Positions 1 to 7,165 of a stretch of 13,711 nucleotides of DNA are shown in pieces. The stretch lies in contig PXSZ01000064.1 in NCBI GenBank assembly GCA_003023105.1, positions 1 through 13,711 of the forward strand, read 5' to 3'. Source of the stretch: Bacteroidetes bacterium QH_10_64_37 (GTDB lineage Bacteria; Bacteroidota; Rhodothermia; Rhodothermales; Salinibacteraceae). The notes beneath the pieces are model-generated. The model searched no databases, was not told where the DNA came from, and saw only the letters and a program-made list of their open reading frames with translations. A program made the position numbers and the translations under genes. The first letter of the stretch is position 1, and each line of letters opens with the position of its first letter.

Positions 1-372
1 GTAGAGGCCGTGCCACGGATTGGTGAGTTTGGTCAGGGCGACGGCCGCAAACATGAGGACGGCGAACCAGCGGGCGGCCGGGGTTCGGTGAGTCGAGCGG
101 CTCGTGTAGGCGGAGCAAAACCAGAGCCACGCCCAAACCGCAGCGAAGCCGAGAATAAAGCCGACCAGGTAAAACCCGGCTTGCACCAGTGGGATCGGAG
201 CCCAGAGGTACCCGACGTACGCACCGGCCCACCCTGCACTGGTGAGCAAGAGCGCCTGCAGCCCGCGACGCGTATCCGGGTCCGACAGCCGGCGGGCGTG
301 CCAGGCCCCGGCCAGGCAGGCAAGGGCCGCAGCCCCGAAGGCTGCGAGATAGGAACCGTGCAGAAGAGTCAT
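1..372 (-). CDS. Membrane sensor histidine kinase, N-terminal part only (cut by window edge)
   Basis: Only the first 124 codons lie in the window; the gene continues beyond base 1. The reverse strand from the ATG at 370-372 reads as a continuous hydrophobic protein with at least three to four membrane helices. It aligns without gaps to the sensor region of the complete kinase at 611-2443, about half identical by eye. Shared landmarks are the DPDTR loop, the WAWLWFCSAYT stretch and the TNPxHG motif, all typical of the seven-helix sensor region of haloarchaeal-type kinases (HisKA_7TM). The kinase domains would lie outside the window, so calling it a kinase is inference from the paralogue. No in-frame ATG occurs upstream before a stop, but a TTG at 403-405 would add a short hydrophobic stretch, so the start is not certain. 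It lies 238 bases downstream of its paralogue on the same strand, suggesting a tandem duplication. Confidence 0.75.
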   Translation of the reverse strand, partial: MTLLHGSYLAAFGAAALACLAGAWHARRLSDPDTRRGLQALLLTSAGWAGAYVGYLWAPIPLVQAGFYLVGFILGFAAVWAWLWFCSAYTSRSTHRTPAARWFAVLMFAAVALTKLTNPWHGLY

Positions 373-610
373 CGAAATGAAAATGATCCAAAGAAATGAA
401 AGCAACCAAGGGGCACTCGACTGGGCGCGGACTTCACGAGCGGGGTTGGGGACTCCCGAATCTCCTCTCGACCGTCTGTGCCCTTCTCTCAGGGATCGAG
501 GCCCAGCCCTTCGCTACGCGCTAAAGGAGCAAATTCTATTCCGGATGTCCCCCATCACTCTTGAGTCCTCGCAGGGGAGCATGCAGGCGCTCATTTCCCC
601 GATCAGGGTC

Positions 611-2443
611 TCAGTTTTCCTGACTCCCGGCGGACTCGATCCCCCCGGAGGCCTCTTCGGCCCGGGGGAACCGCACGGTAAAACAGGTGCCCTCGTCCTT
701 CTCCGTCTCCACCTCAATGGAGCCGCCCATCTGATCGACGGCTTCCTTCGTCACCGCCAGCCCCACCCCGGTGCCCTCATACTCCCGGCTGAGCCCCTCG
801 GAGGCTTGCCGGAACGGGTCGAACAGGTCTTCGGCCCGTTCCGGATCCATCCCGATCCCGGTATCCTCGACCTCCAGCACCGCCGTCTCTTCGTCCTGGT
901 AGGCCCGAACCACCACCTCCCCTTCCTCGGTGTACTTAATCGCATTGGACATCAGGTTCCGAAGCGCGATCTGGACGCCTCTCTTGTCCGCTCGGGCACA
1001 GGCCGGCCGGCCGTTTGCCTCAACCCGGCAGTCAATCCCGGCCTCCTCGGCCTGTGGAAGTAGCTCTTCGGCCAACGTCTCGGCCTCCTCCTTCAGGCTG
1101 ACCGTCTCTTCGTCGAACTCCATCTGACCGGCCTCCAGCTTCGAGAGGTTGAGCACCCCGTCGAGCGTCTTCAGTAGGCGCTTCCCGCTTTTCTCGATGA
1201 GGCGAGCGAAGCGGCTGGCCGCCTCGTCACTTTCCCAAATCGCCTCGGCAAACCCGATAATGGAGGTCAGCGGCGTGCGGATCTCGTGGCTCATGTTCGC
1301 AAGCATCGCCGACTTGAGGCGAGCCGCCTCCTCGGCCTCTTCTTTCGCCGCCCGCAGGGCCTCCTCTCGATTCCTCTGCTCGGTGATGTCCGACAGGACG
1401 ATGATCTGCCCCTCGGCGGCCCCTCCGAGGCCCATCTCCAGGATTTGGTAGTGCCGCGGGGATTCCCCGCGGGTTTCTGTCTCCAGAGTGCCCGTTTCAG
1501 AGGCTTCTGCTTCGGAAGTTTCTGATTCAGGGGTCACAGTCCAGACCGGCGTTTCGTCCTGGAGGGCCTTCGCAAAACCTGGGGCTGCCTTTCTGAGCGG
1601 GCTCCCAACCATGTCTTCATCGAGCCCGGGAATCGCCTCGGCTGCTCCGCCTCCGAAGTCCCGAATCCTTCCGCTTGGCCCGATCGTCAGATTCGGGTTG
1701 CTCAAGTCCCCGGCTGCCCGCACCTTGCTGAACTGCGTCTCGTAGACGATCAGCACCCCGACTGCAAAGACCGCCACGCCGAGCGGCTCGTGGGTGATAT
1801 CTCGGAGAACCGGACTTGCGTGTCCGACTATGTTCATTATGGCGGGCGTAGCCGTCAGGCCCGTCAGCAAAGCCAGCGGGCCGGCCCGCAGGTCCGTCTT
1901 GACAAACCGCTCAAACAGCATCAGGTACCCGGCCCCCGACAGGGCGTAGGACACTGCCATCACCACCCAGTACAGGATCCCATGGCGCACCAACAGTCCG
2001 AACGCCCCTCCGCTTGGCTCAAGGCTGTAGTAGATACCGTGTAGCGGGTTGGTTAGCTTCAGAAGAACGACCGTAGAAAACACCACCGCCGCAAGCCGTT
2101 GGGCCGACCCAGTGCGGTGGAGCGTGCGCCCGGTATAGGCGGAACAGAACCAGAGCCAGGCCCAGACGGCCGAAAAGCCGACAATCAGGCTGGCCTGGTA
2201 GAAAAAGCTCTTTGCGGCCGCGGAGCTTACCAGAAGAAACCCAACGTAAGCCGTAGACCATGCCCCGCTCGTCAGAAAAAGAGCCACCAGTCCGTGACGG
2301 GTATCGGGATCAGGCACCGAGCGGGCCCGCCAGGCCGCGCCGACACACACGAGTGCTGCGAGGGCAAAGGCGGATAAGTATCCGACGCTCAAAAGAGGTC
2401 CCGCGTTCAGCGCCAGAACATGCTCTGCGAAAATATGCTCCAT
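611..2443 (-). CDS. Seven-helix membrane sensor histidine kinase with PAS-like linker
   Basis: 610-residue sensor kinase of a two-component system. Residues about 15-238 form roughly seven membrane helices with the WAWLWFCSAYTGR and TNPLHG motifs of haloarchaeal-type HisKA_7TM sensors. Residues about 250-355 look like a PAS domain ending in a DIT-type motif (SDITEQ) and interrupted at about 305-325 by a low-complexity Ser/Glu/Thr stretch. An acidic coiled helix (355-378) leads into HisKA, with the H-box SHEIRTPL and phospho-acceptor His386. The ATPase domain has the N-box (Asn496, Asn500), G1 (DTGIGM, Asp527), F-box (LFDPF) and G2 (GTGVGL, 557-562), so it should be catalytically competent. 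The frame is open 41 codons further upstream, but that stretch has no domain character, so I chose the ATG at 2441-2443. There is no receiver domain and no response regulator nearby. The partner and signal are unknown. Confidence 0.9.
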   Translation of the reverse strand: MEHIFAEHVLALNAGPLLSVGYLSAFALAALVCVGAAWRARSVPDPDTRHGLVALFLTSGAWSTAYVGFLLVSSAAAKSFFYQASLIVGFSAVWAWLWFCSAYTGRTLHRTGSAQRLAAVVFSTVVLLKLTNPLHGIYYSLEPSGGAFGLLVRHGILYWVVMAVSYALSGAGYLMLFERFVKTDLRAGPLALLTGLTATPAIMNIVGHASPVLRDITHEPLGVAVFAVGVLIVYETQFSKVRAAGDLSNPNLTIGPSGRIRDFGGGAAEAIPGLDEDMVGSPLRKAAPGFAKALQDETPVWTVTPESETSEAEASETGTLETETRGESPRHYQILEMGLGGAAEGQIIVLSDITEQRNREEALRAAKEEAEEAARLKSAMLANMSHEIRTPLTSIIGFAEAIWESDEAASRFARLIEKSGKRLLKTLDGVLNLSKLEAGQMEFDEETVSLKEEAETLAEELLPQAEEAGIDCRVEANGRPACARADKRGVQIALRNLMSNAIKYTEEGEVVVRAYQDEETAVLEVEDTGIGMDPERAEDLFDPFRQASEGLSREYEGTGVGLAVTKEAVDQMGGSIEVETEKDEGTCFTVRFPRAEEASGGIESAGSQEN

Positions 2444-2654
2444 AAAATCTGCGAAACGAAGCGGCTTGAGGAAGACTCGGGCGCATTTTGGCGGCAGGCT
2501 CAGAACTCGAAAAGGCACAAAACGTGTTCCAACGGGCCAGGGAGAAGGGCCGATGACGCCCTCCAATTCTATCCCTGCGACGTGCTGTGTCGGAACCGTT
2601 CGAGGGCCTCATCTCCCAGGTGGGAAACGAGTCTGAAAAATCCTCAGGGTGCAC

Positions 2655-2900
2655 ATGGGCACGGCAGACAAATTTCATACCCTCGCCCGGTGCGTCCTCG
2701 CTTCCAGATCGCGGAAGGAAATTAACCAGGTAATGGCCGGCGAGGACGGGGAAGAGATGCGAGCTGAGTACACCGAGACGGCGCCGGGGGACGATTGTCG
2801 GGTGATACAGGCCCAGACGTCGCCCTACGACTTAGCGACGGTCAAGGCACAGGATGAACACTTTACGTTCGAGCGCGCCGAAGAAAGGCGTTCCTGCTAA
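2655..2900 (+). CDS. Possible small acidic hypothetical protein
   Basis: 81-codon frame from the ATG at 2655 to the TAA at 2898-2900; a GTG two codons earlier (2649) is an alternative start. An AGGG at 2646-2649 sits about five bases before the ATG and could serve as a ribosome binding site. The product begins with a basic helical stretch (about residues 5-25) and continues rich in Glu and Asp, as expected for a salt-adapted cytoplasmic protein. I recognise no family. There is no signal peptide or membrane segment. It is convergent with the DUF21-CBS gene, and a strong hairpin lies between the two ends. Support is compositional only; it could be a chance frame in an otherwise empty 480-base gap. 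Confidence 0.35.
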   Translation: MGTADKFHTLARCVLASRSRKEINQVMAGEDGEEMRAEYTETAPGDDCRVIQAQTSPYDLATVKAQDEHFTFERAEERRSC

Positions 2901-2913
2901 ACAAGACGGGCTC

Positions 2914-2943
2914 ACCAGGGAGGAGGGTTACTCCTCCCCTGGT
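2914..2943 (-). terminator. Strong hairpin at the 3' end of the DUF21-CBS gene
   Basis: The arms 2914-2925 and 2931-2943 are complementary over 12 base pairs with one bulged base, closed by a five-base loop. On the minus strand the loop contains the TAA stop of the DUF21-CBS gene (2928-2930), so the stem overlaps its last codons. The downstream sequence is only moderately T-rich (GTCTTGTTT), so an intrinsic terminator is likely but not textbook. Its position between convergent frames means it could act in both directions. Confidence 0.6.
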
Positions 2944-4067
2944 CGGCCTGTCGTCGAGGCAGGTTGCGCACTCGAAGTCGCCGTCTGGTTCGCCGCCTCT
3001 CGGCGGTCCACATCCTCGGGGTCTTCGAGCTCGCCTGTGATGGCTTCGAAGGCGTCGGTGGCCGTCACGAGGCCGTGAATGCGATCGTCCCGGACAATCG
3101 CGAGCTCCTGCTTTTCCGACTGAAAGCGATCGATGAGGTCGCTGATGGGCAGGTCCGGGTCCACCCACACCGCGGGTTCAGCAATGTCAGCGAGTTGCGC
3201 CTCGCCCCGCTCCAGCTCCGGCAGGTGGCGGAACACGTTCGTCATGTAGAGGATGCCCACGATGCCGGTTTTGTCGTCTCCGAAGAGCGGATATCGATCG
3301 TACGGATGCGCCCGCATTCGTTGCAGAGACTCGGAGAGCTCGTCGGTGGCGCGCAGGGCAACCATCTCGGAGCGAGGGACCGTGATCCGGCGCACCGGAA
3401 TGTTCTCAATTTCGACGGCGCGCATAATTTCGTAGCTGCGCTCGCGGGAAAGATTCGCCCGACTGAGCACATTGCCAATCTCCCGCCGGACCGCACCGGG
3501 GCCGACGAGAAATTCTTCCTCCTCGCCCTCTTCTCCTTCCGTCCAGGACCGCTCCATTTCCACCCCGAACAACCCGAGCGTCCATTTCGCCAATCCGTCG
3601 CCCAACATGATTAAGGGATACACGACGGTCGTCCAGACCTCCAGTGCCCGTGCCGTTCGCTGGGCAATCTGTCGAGGCCGTTCTACGCCGAGGTACGTCG
3701 GGACTTGCTCACCCCAAATTTTGTGGATCAAGTTAATGATTACGAGCCCCACGACCACCGAGATCGAGTGGGCAGGCGCGCCGGAGATTCCCACGAGGGC
3801 GAACAACGGCGTAAGCAGGTAGGTAACCGCGGGCTCGGCAACGACCCCCAAGACGATGCTGGTTGACGTAATGCCGAGCTGACACCCCGTGAGATAGATT
3901 TCCAACTGATCCGTGATGCGACGAGCCGTGTCCATCCCCGGGGGGTCGTCGTCCGGATCCAGCTGCGGCAAGCGAGTGACGGCAAACTCCGTAACGACGA
4001 AGAAGGCGTTGCCTGCGACGAGAAAGACGCCGCCGACCAGCCGCAACGCAATCTCTATGGGACTCAT
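2928..4067 (-). CDS. CNNM/DUF21 membrane protein with CBS pair (CorC/hemolysin-like family)
   Basis: 379-residue inner-membrane protein of the CNNM/DUF21 family, related to CorC and YfjD/YtfL-type proteins proposed to handle Mg2+ or other divalent ions. Residues 1-165 are the DUF21 transmembrane domain, with hydrophobic segments at about 5-30, 60-95, 100-118 and 143-165 and the signature GCQLGIT (61-67) followed by a GxxxEP motif. A very acidic linker (175-185) leads to two CBS motifs at about 226-285 and 295-348, a likely nucleotide-binding regulatory module. The C-terminal CorC_HlyC domain present in many relatives is absent; the protein ends in a short polar Ser/Thr/Gln tail. The start is the ATG at 4065-4067. 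It follows the fur remnant by 123 bases on the same strand. Ion transport is inferred from the family. Confidence 0.88.
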   Translation of the reverse strand: MSPIEIALRLVGGVFLVAGNAFFVVTEFAVTRLPQLDPDDDPPGMDTARRITDQLEIYLTGCQLGITSTSIVLGVVAEPAVTYLLTPLFALVGISGAPAHSISVVVGLVIINLIHKIWGEQVPTYLGVERPRQIAQRTARALEVWTTVVYPLIMLGDGLAKWTLGLFGVEMERSWTEGEEGEEEEFLVGPGAVRREIGNVLSRANLSRERSYEIMRAVEIENIPVRRITVPRSEMVALRATDELSESLQRMRAHPYDRYPLFGDDKTGIVGILYMTNVFRHLPELERGEAQLADIAEPAVWVDPDLPISDLIDRFQSEKQELAIVRDDRIHGLVTATDAFEAITGELEDPEDVDRREAANQTATSSAQPASTTGRPGEE

Positions 4068-4190
4068 CGATCAACTATCGGCACGTTCGAAAAGTGAGTG
4101 TGGGCTCCGCGTTTTCGGTATGCTGCGGAATCGCAGGGATCGGCGAGACTCGTGTCTCCAGAAGCCTCTGCAGCTTCAAGGCCGGTGGGA

Positions 4191-4593
4191 TCAAGCGGGG
4201 CTCTTTTCGGGCTCTTCCGCTTCTTCCCGGTTGGGACAATCCTCCCGAATGCAGTGGCCGTACATGTTCAGCGAGTGGTGTTTGATCTCGAACTCGTAGA
4301 TGTCGGCCACCATCTCCTGAATGCTCTGCAGCCGGGGGTCGCAGAACTCGAACAGCTCGTTGCAGTCCATGCAGATGAGGTGGTCGTGCTGCCAGTAGCT
4401 GTAGGCCCGCTCGTACTTGGCCTGATTTTTCCCGGCGGACGTACAGCTCGTCGGCGTCGATGTGGTCGTCCGTCCGGTAAATCTCCTCCAAAACGGCGAA
4501 GCGCTCGGGCGTCTGCCGCTTGTTACGCTTCTTGAGGAACGCCTGGAAGATGGAGCGGACCTCGTCAATTTTCTGTTGCGGGAGGGTCGACAT
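4191..4593 (-). pseudogene. fur: Fur-family metalloregulator, broken by internal deletion and frameshift
   Basis: Ferric-uptake-regulator family gene whose two halves lie in different frames. From the ATG at 4591-4593, 53 codons encode a normal Fur N-terminus (FLKKRNKRQTPERFAVLEEIY, then HIDADELYVR). Bases 4433-4194 encode a normal Fur C-terminus starting GKNQAKYE, with the metal-site motifs HDH and CMDC and a second Cys pair in HCIREDC, ending at the TGA at 4191-4193. One extra base (4434) joins them. Family members carry roughly 25-30 more residues here, including the recognition helix of the winged-helix domain (SRATVY-type motif), and none of that segment is present. The first frame runs on to 4075 as unrelated basic sequence, so the product would lack a DNA-reading helix and the metal sites. 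It lies between tmk and the DUF21-CBS gene. True deletion and assembly error cannot be told apart here. The member (Fur, PerR or Zur) is uncertain. Confidence 0.85.
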
Positions 4594-4677
4594 GCCTGGC
4601 AGGCGTAAGTTCGACAGCACGAGGGACGGTTAGGGGGATGCGGCGAGCAGGCACGTCCCTGAAACGGCAGGACCTGC

Positions 4678-5349
4678 TTACGAGTCGGACGAACCGGTGT
4701 CGGCAAAGGGGGTTCCGGGCTCCTCGCTCAGCAGTGCTTCGACGTCGGCCCGGATCGCGGCGTGCAAGGTGTCGATGGAGCGGTGTCCATCGAGCCGCCG
4801 GATGCGATTGGGGTGTTCGTCGGCGAGCGTGTCATAGGCCGCTGCAACCTGGTGATAAAAATCCTCGTCCTCCGCCTCCATGCGATCGTCGTCCGTTTCG
4901 TCCTCGGTGCGACGGATCCGGGCCGTTTCGGGGTCGAGCGCCACGAGGTAGGTCCGGTCGGGCACGAGGCCGTCGGTGACCCGGCGGTGGAACGATTGGA
5001 GCCACTTTCCCGACAGTTGTCGGGATACGCCGCGGCCCGCTCCCTGATATGCGGTGGTCGAGTCGTAGAACCGGTCGCAAATGACAATCCGACCGGCCTC
5101 CAGCGCCGGCCGGATGCGCTCGGCCACGAGTTGCGTGCGCGCGGCCGAAAACAGAAGCAACTCTGCCATCGGATGGACGTTTAGATCCGGCTTCAGCAGG
5201 ATAGAGCGGATCTGTTCGGACAGCTCGGTGCCGCCGGGCTCGCGGACGAGGAGGGTCTCGTGCCCGTTCTTCCGCAGATGCTCGTCGAGAAGCCGGGCCT
5301 GTGTGCTCTTTCCGCTCCCGTCAATGCCTTCGAAGGTAAGAAGTAGCAT
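4678..5349 (-). CDS. tmk: Thymidylate kinase (dTMP kinase)
   Basis: 223-residue cytoplasmic enzyme that phosphorylates dTMP to dTDP with ATP, an essential step to dTTP. The P-loop is at residues 8-16 (GIDGSGKST). The nucleotide-monophosphate motif REPGGTELSE is at 36-45. The DR(F/Y) motif with the thymidylate-specific region DRFYDSTTAYQGAGRG is at 92-107. The lid region (about 143-165) has the DRMEAE...F pattern of the family. The lid and C-terminal tail are unusually acidic, consistent with salt adaptation; length is normal. The ATG at 5347-5349 lies right before the conserved MLLLTFEGIDG start. It is the first gene of a minus-strand group, 84 bases ahead of the fur remnant, and is divergent from the TPR gene with a 195-base spacer. 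Confidence 0.97.
   Translation of the reverse strand: MLLLTFEGIDGSGKSTQARLLDEHLRKNGHETLLVREPGGTELSEQIRSILLKPDLNVHPMAELLLFSAARTQLVAERIRPALEAGRIVICDRFYDSTTAYQGAGRGVSRQLSGKWLQSFHRRVTDGLVPDRTYLVALDPETARIRRTEDETDDDRMEAEDEDFYHQVAAAYDTLADEHPNRIRRLDGHRSIDTLHAAIRADVEALLSEEPGTPFADTGSSDS
5009..5024. repeat. Near-perfect 16-bp palindrome inside tmk
   Basis: CCCGACAGTTGTCGGG has 7-bp complementary arms around a two-base centre. It lies within the tmk reading frame at about residues 109-113, where it encodes ordinary sequence. It could be chance, a protein-binding site or a member of a dispersed repeat; only one copy is seen here. Confidence 0.4.
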
Positions 5350-5430
5350 GGTATCGCCCGGCCGATTCGGTCCGGTGCCCGGAAGAGAGGTCCCTTCCGG
5401 TGCGGACTGAACGTCCCACAGGCGTCATTT

Positions 5431-5460
5431 TTGCAAGTTCTTCCGTGGAGGCATTATACT
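5431..5460 (+). promoter_or_regulatory. Sigma70-like promoter for the TPR gene
   Basis: TTGCAA (5431-5436) and TATACT (5455-5460) are separated by 18 bases and match bacterial -35 and -10 consensus well. Initiation near 5467 would give a leader of about 78 bases before the ATG at 5545. This is the clearest promoter in the window. The caveat is that Bacteroidota often use a different -7/-33 consensus, so function in this lineage is inferred. Confidence 0.5.
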
Positions 5461-5544
5461 TAGGAACGAGCACGTCCGCCGGGGCCTTCAGGGGAGTGAC
5501 CCGGTGACGACTCTGTGTTCTAACAAATCACGTACTGGCGCGGT

Positions 5545-6954
5545 ATGAACACGTTCGATTTTGGCTTCGATGACTTTGAGGACTCGGCGCACGAGGATCC
5601 CCTCGAAGACCTCGTGGCTGAATATGAAGAGAATCCATCCGGGTATTTCGATTCCGGCGACCTCGAGGAGATTGCGTCGTTCTACTTCGAGGAGGGGGAG
5701 ATGGAAAAGGCCCTCGGGGTTATCGATCATCTCATCGAGCTGCATCCCTACACGTCCGACGCCTGGATGCGTCGCGGCATTCTGCTAAACAACCTGGGCC
5801 GTCCGGAAGAAGCTCTGGAGGCCTACGATCAGGCCCTGGACATCAACCCCGCTGACACCGAGACGCTGATCAACCTCGGGATCACGCTTGACAGTCTGGG
5901 TCGGGTGGACGAGGCGCTCGACGCGTATCACGAGGCGCTCTCGATCAATCCCCTCCACGGAGAAGCCCTGTTCAACCTGGGGGTGACCCTGGAGCGCGAC
6001 GAGCAGCTGGAGGAGGCAGTGGAGGCCTTCGAGCGGTGCACCGAGGTGTATCCGGAGCACCCGGAGGTGTGGTACGAACTGGGCTACTGCTACGACCGGC
6101 TCGGCGAGAATGAGAAGAGCGTGGAGGCGTACGACCATCACCTCGATGTCGACCCGTACTCGCAGGATGCCTGGTACAACCGGGGCATCGTGCTCAACCG
6201 CCTGGGCCGCTTTGAGGAGGCGGTGGAGAGCTACGACATGGCGCTCGCGATCCAGGAGGAGTTTGCGTCGGCCTACTACAACCGGGGCAACGCGCAGGCC
6301 AACCTGGGGGATCTGGACGCGGCCATCGAGAGCTACGAGCGAGTGCTGGAGCTCGAAGGCCCGGACGCCGCGACCTACTACAACCTTGCGCTCGCGTACG
6401 AGGAGCAGGGCGACCTCGACGCGGCTCGCACGTACTACGAGAAGACGCTCGATCTGGAGTCGAGCTATCCGGAGGCCTGGTACGGCCTCGGCTGCTGCTT
6501 CGACGCGGAAGAAAAATTCGAGGAGGCGCTCGAATGCTTCCGCTACGCCGTGGATCTGAAGTCGAACGTGCCCAAGTTCTGGACGGCGCGGGCCGACTGT
6601 GCGTACAAGGCCGGAAAGCTCGACGAGGCGCTGGAGGCGTACCGGCACGCCGTGCGGCTCGACGAATCGAACGAGCACGCCTGGACGGGCTACGCTGAGA
6701 CGCTCCTGGAGAAGCAGCAGCCCAAGGAGGCGCTCGACGCGTACCGGCAGGCCCTGGAGCTCGCCCCGGAAAGTGCCGGCACGTACTTCCGACAGGCCAA
6801 AGCCCTGCTGGCCCTCGGCCGGGCCGACGAAAGCATTCGCGCCCTCAAGACGGCCTTCCGGCTCGACCCTGCCAAGAAAGACGAGTTTCGGCAGGCCTAT
6901 CCCACCCTCTACAACAACGACCGCGTCCGGCAGCTCCTCGATCTCGACGTGTAG
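5545..6954 (+). CDS. TPR scaffold protein with twelve exact 34-residue repeats
   Basis: 469-residue acidic protein with no signal peptide or membrane segment, so probably cytoplasmic. Residues 1-39 are an acidic leader rich in Asp, Glu and Phe. From residue 40 to 447 twelve tetratricopeptide repeats follow without a single insertion or deletion, each 34 residues long. Repeats mostly open with an aromatic residue (WY, YY, WM) and carry the usual LG...EEAL...Y..AL.. pattern and closing Pro/acidic turn. Residues 448-469 form a capping helix. Such arrays bind peptides and assemble complexes, but sequence alone does not identify the partner and there is no catalytic domain. It has its own sigma70-like promoter at 5431-5460 and is followed by a GC-rich hairpin at 6976-7004. 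It is divergent from tmk and probably separate from the downstream transporter. Confidence 0.93.
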   Translation: MNTFDFGFDDFEDSAHEDPLEDLVAEYEENPSGYFDSGDLEEIASFYFEEGEMEKALGVIDHLIELHPYTSDAWMRRGILLNNLGRPEEALEAYDQALDINPADTETLINLGITLDSLGRVDEALDAYHEALSINPLHGEALFNLGVTLERDEQLEEAVEAFERCTEVYPEHPEVWYELGYCYDRLGENEKSVEAYDHHLDVDPYSQDAWYNRGIVLNRLGRFEEAVESYDMALAIQEEFASAYYNRGNAQANLGDLDAAIESYERVLELEGPDAATYYNLALAYEEQGDLDAARTYYEKTLDLESSYPEAWYGLGCCFDAEEKFEEALECFRYAVDLKSNVPKFWTARADCAYKAGKLDEALEAYRHAVRLDESNEHAWTGYAETLLEKQQPKEALDAYRQALELAPESAGTYFRQAKALLALGRADESIRALKTAFRLDPAKKDEFRQAYPTLYNNDRVRQLLDLDV

Positions 6955-6975
6955 GGCCCGGCGCTCTCAGGTGAT

Positions 6976-7004
6976 ACGTAGGCGTCCCGGGGACGCCTCT
7001 ACGT
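6976..7004 (+). terminator. GC-rich hairpin after the TPR gene
   Basis: AGGCGTCC (6980-6987) pairs perfectly with GGACGCCT (6991-6998) around a three-base loop. An outer ACGT/ACGT pair (6976-6979 with 7001-7004) extends the stem past a two-base bulge. It begins 21 bases after the TAG of the TPR gene. There is no T-run behind it, so it may be a factor-dependent terminator or an RNA-stabilising end. Confidence 0.5.
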
Positions 7005-7039
7005 TGAGAACCTCCTCACGTCTCAGTAACGCCGTCGGA

Positions 7040-7072
7040 CGTGGGTTTTCTTTAAACTGAAACGCGCCCACG
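7040..7072. repeat. Second inverted repeat in the TPR-transporter spacer
   Basis: CGTGGG (7040-7045) pairs with CCCACG (7067-7072). Within the 21-base interior, TTTC (7047-7050) can pair with GAAA (7059-7062) around an AT-rich loop containing TTTAAA. It lies about 95 bases upstream of the transporter start. It could be a leader structure or operator; no known riboswitch is recognised. Confidence 0.35.
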
Positions 7073-7165
7073 CCCACATGCACCTCCTCGGTACGCGATG
7101 GGATAAAGGCAGCCGAGGGGCGAAACGCACACACTCCTTTGCGCACGCGTTCACGCACTTGGCAT

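Noticed and set aside
10..399. Plus-strand frame at the left edge, and a minus-strand frame at 33-323
   Set aside because: Both overlap the real minus-strand coding sequence of the partial kinase and have Arg/Pro/Gly-rich shadow composition.
2444..2566. Extended start for the complete histidine kinase
   Set aside because: The extra 41 residues are Pro/Arg-rich without domain character, and the paralogue begins near the later start.
4191..4593. Programmed frameshift as an explanation of the broken fur gene
   Set aside because: A frameshift would restore the frame but not the missing recognition-helix segment, so a deletion or assembly gap explains it better.
5785..6678. 297-codon minus-strand frame inside the TPR gene
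   Set aside because: Its apparent regularity mirrors the repeats of the sense strand; it has no domain of its own.
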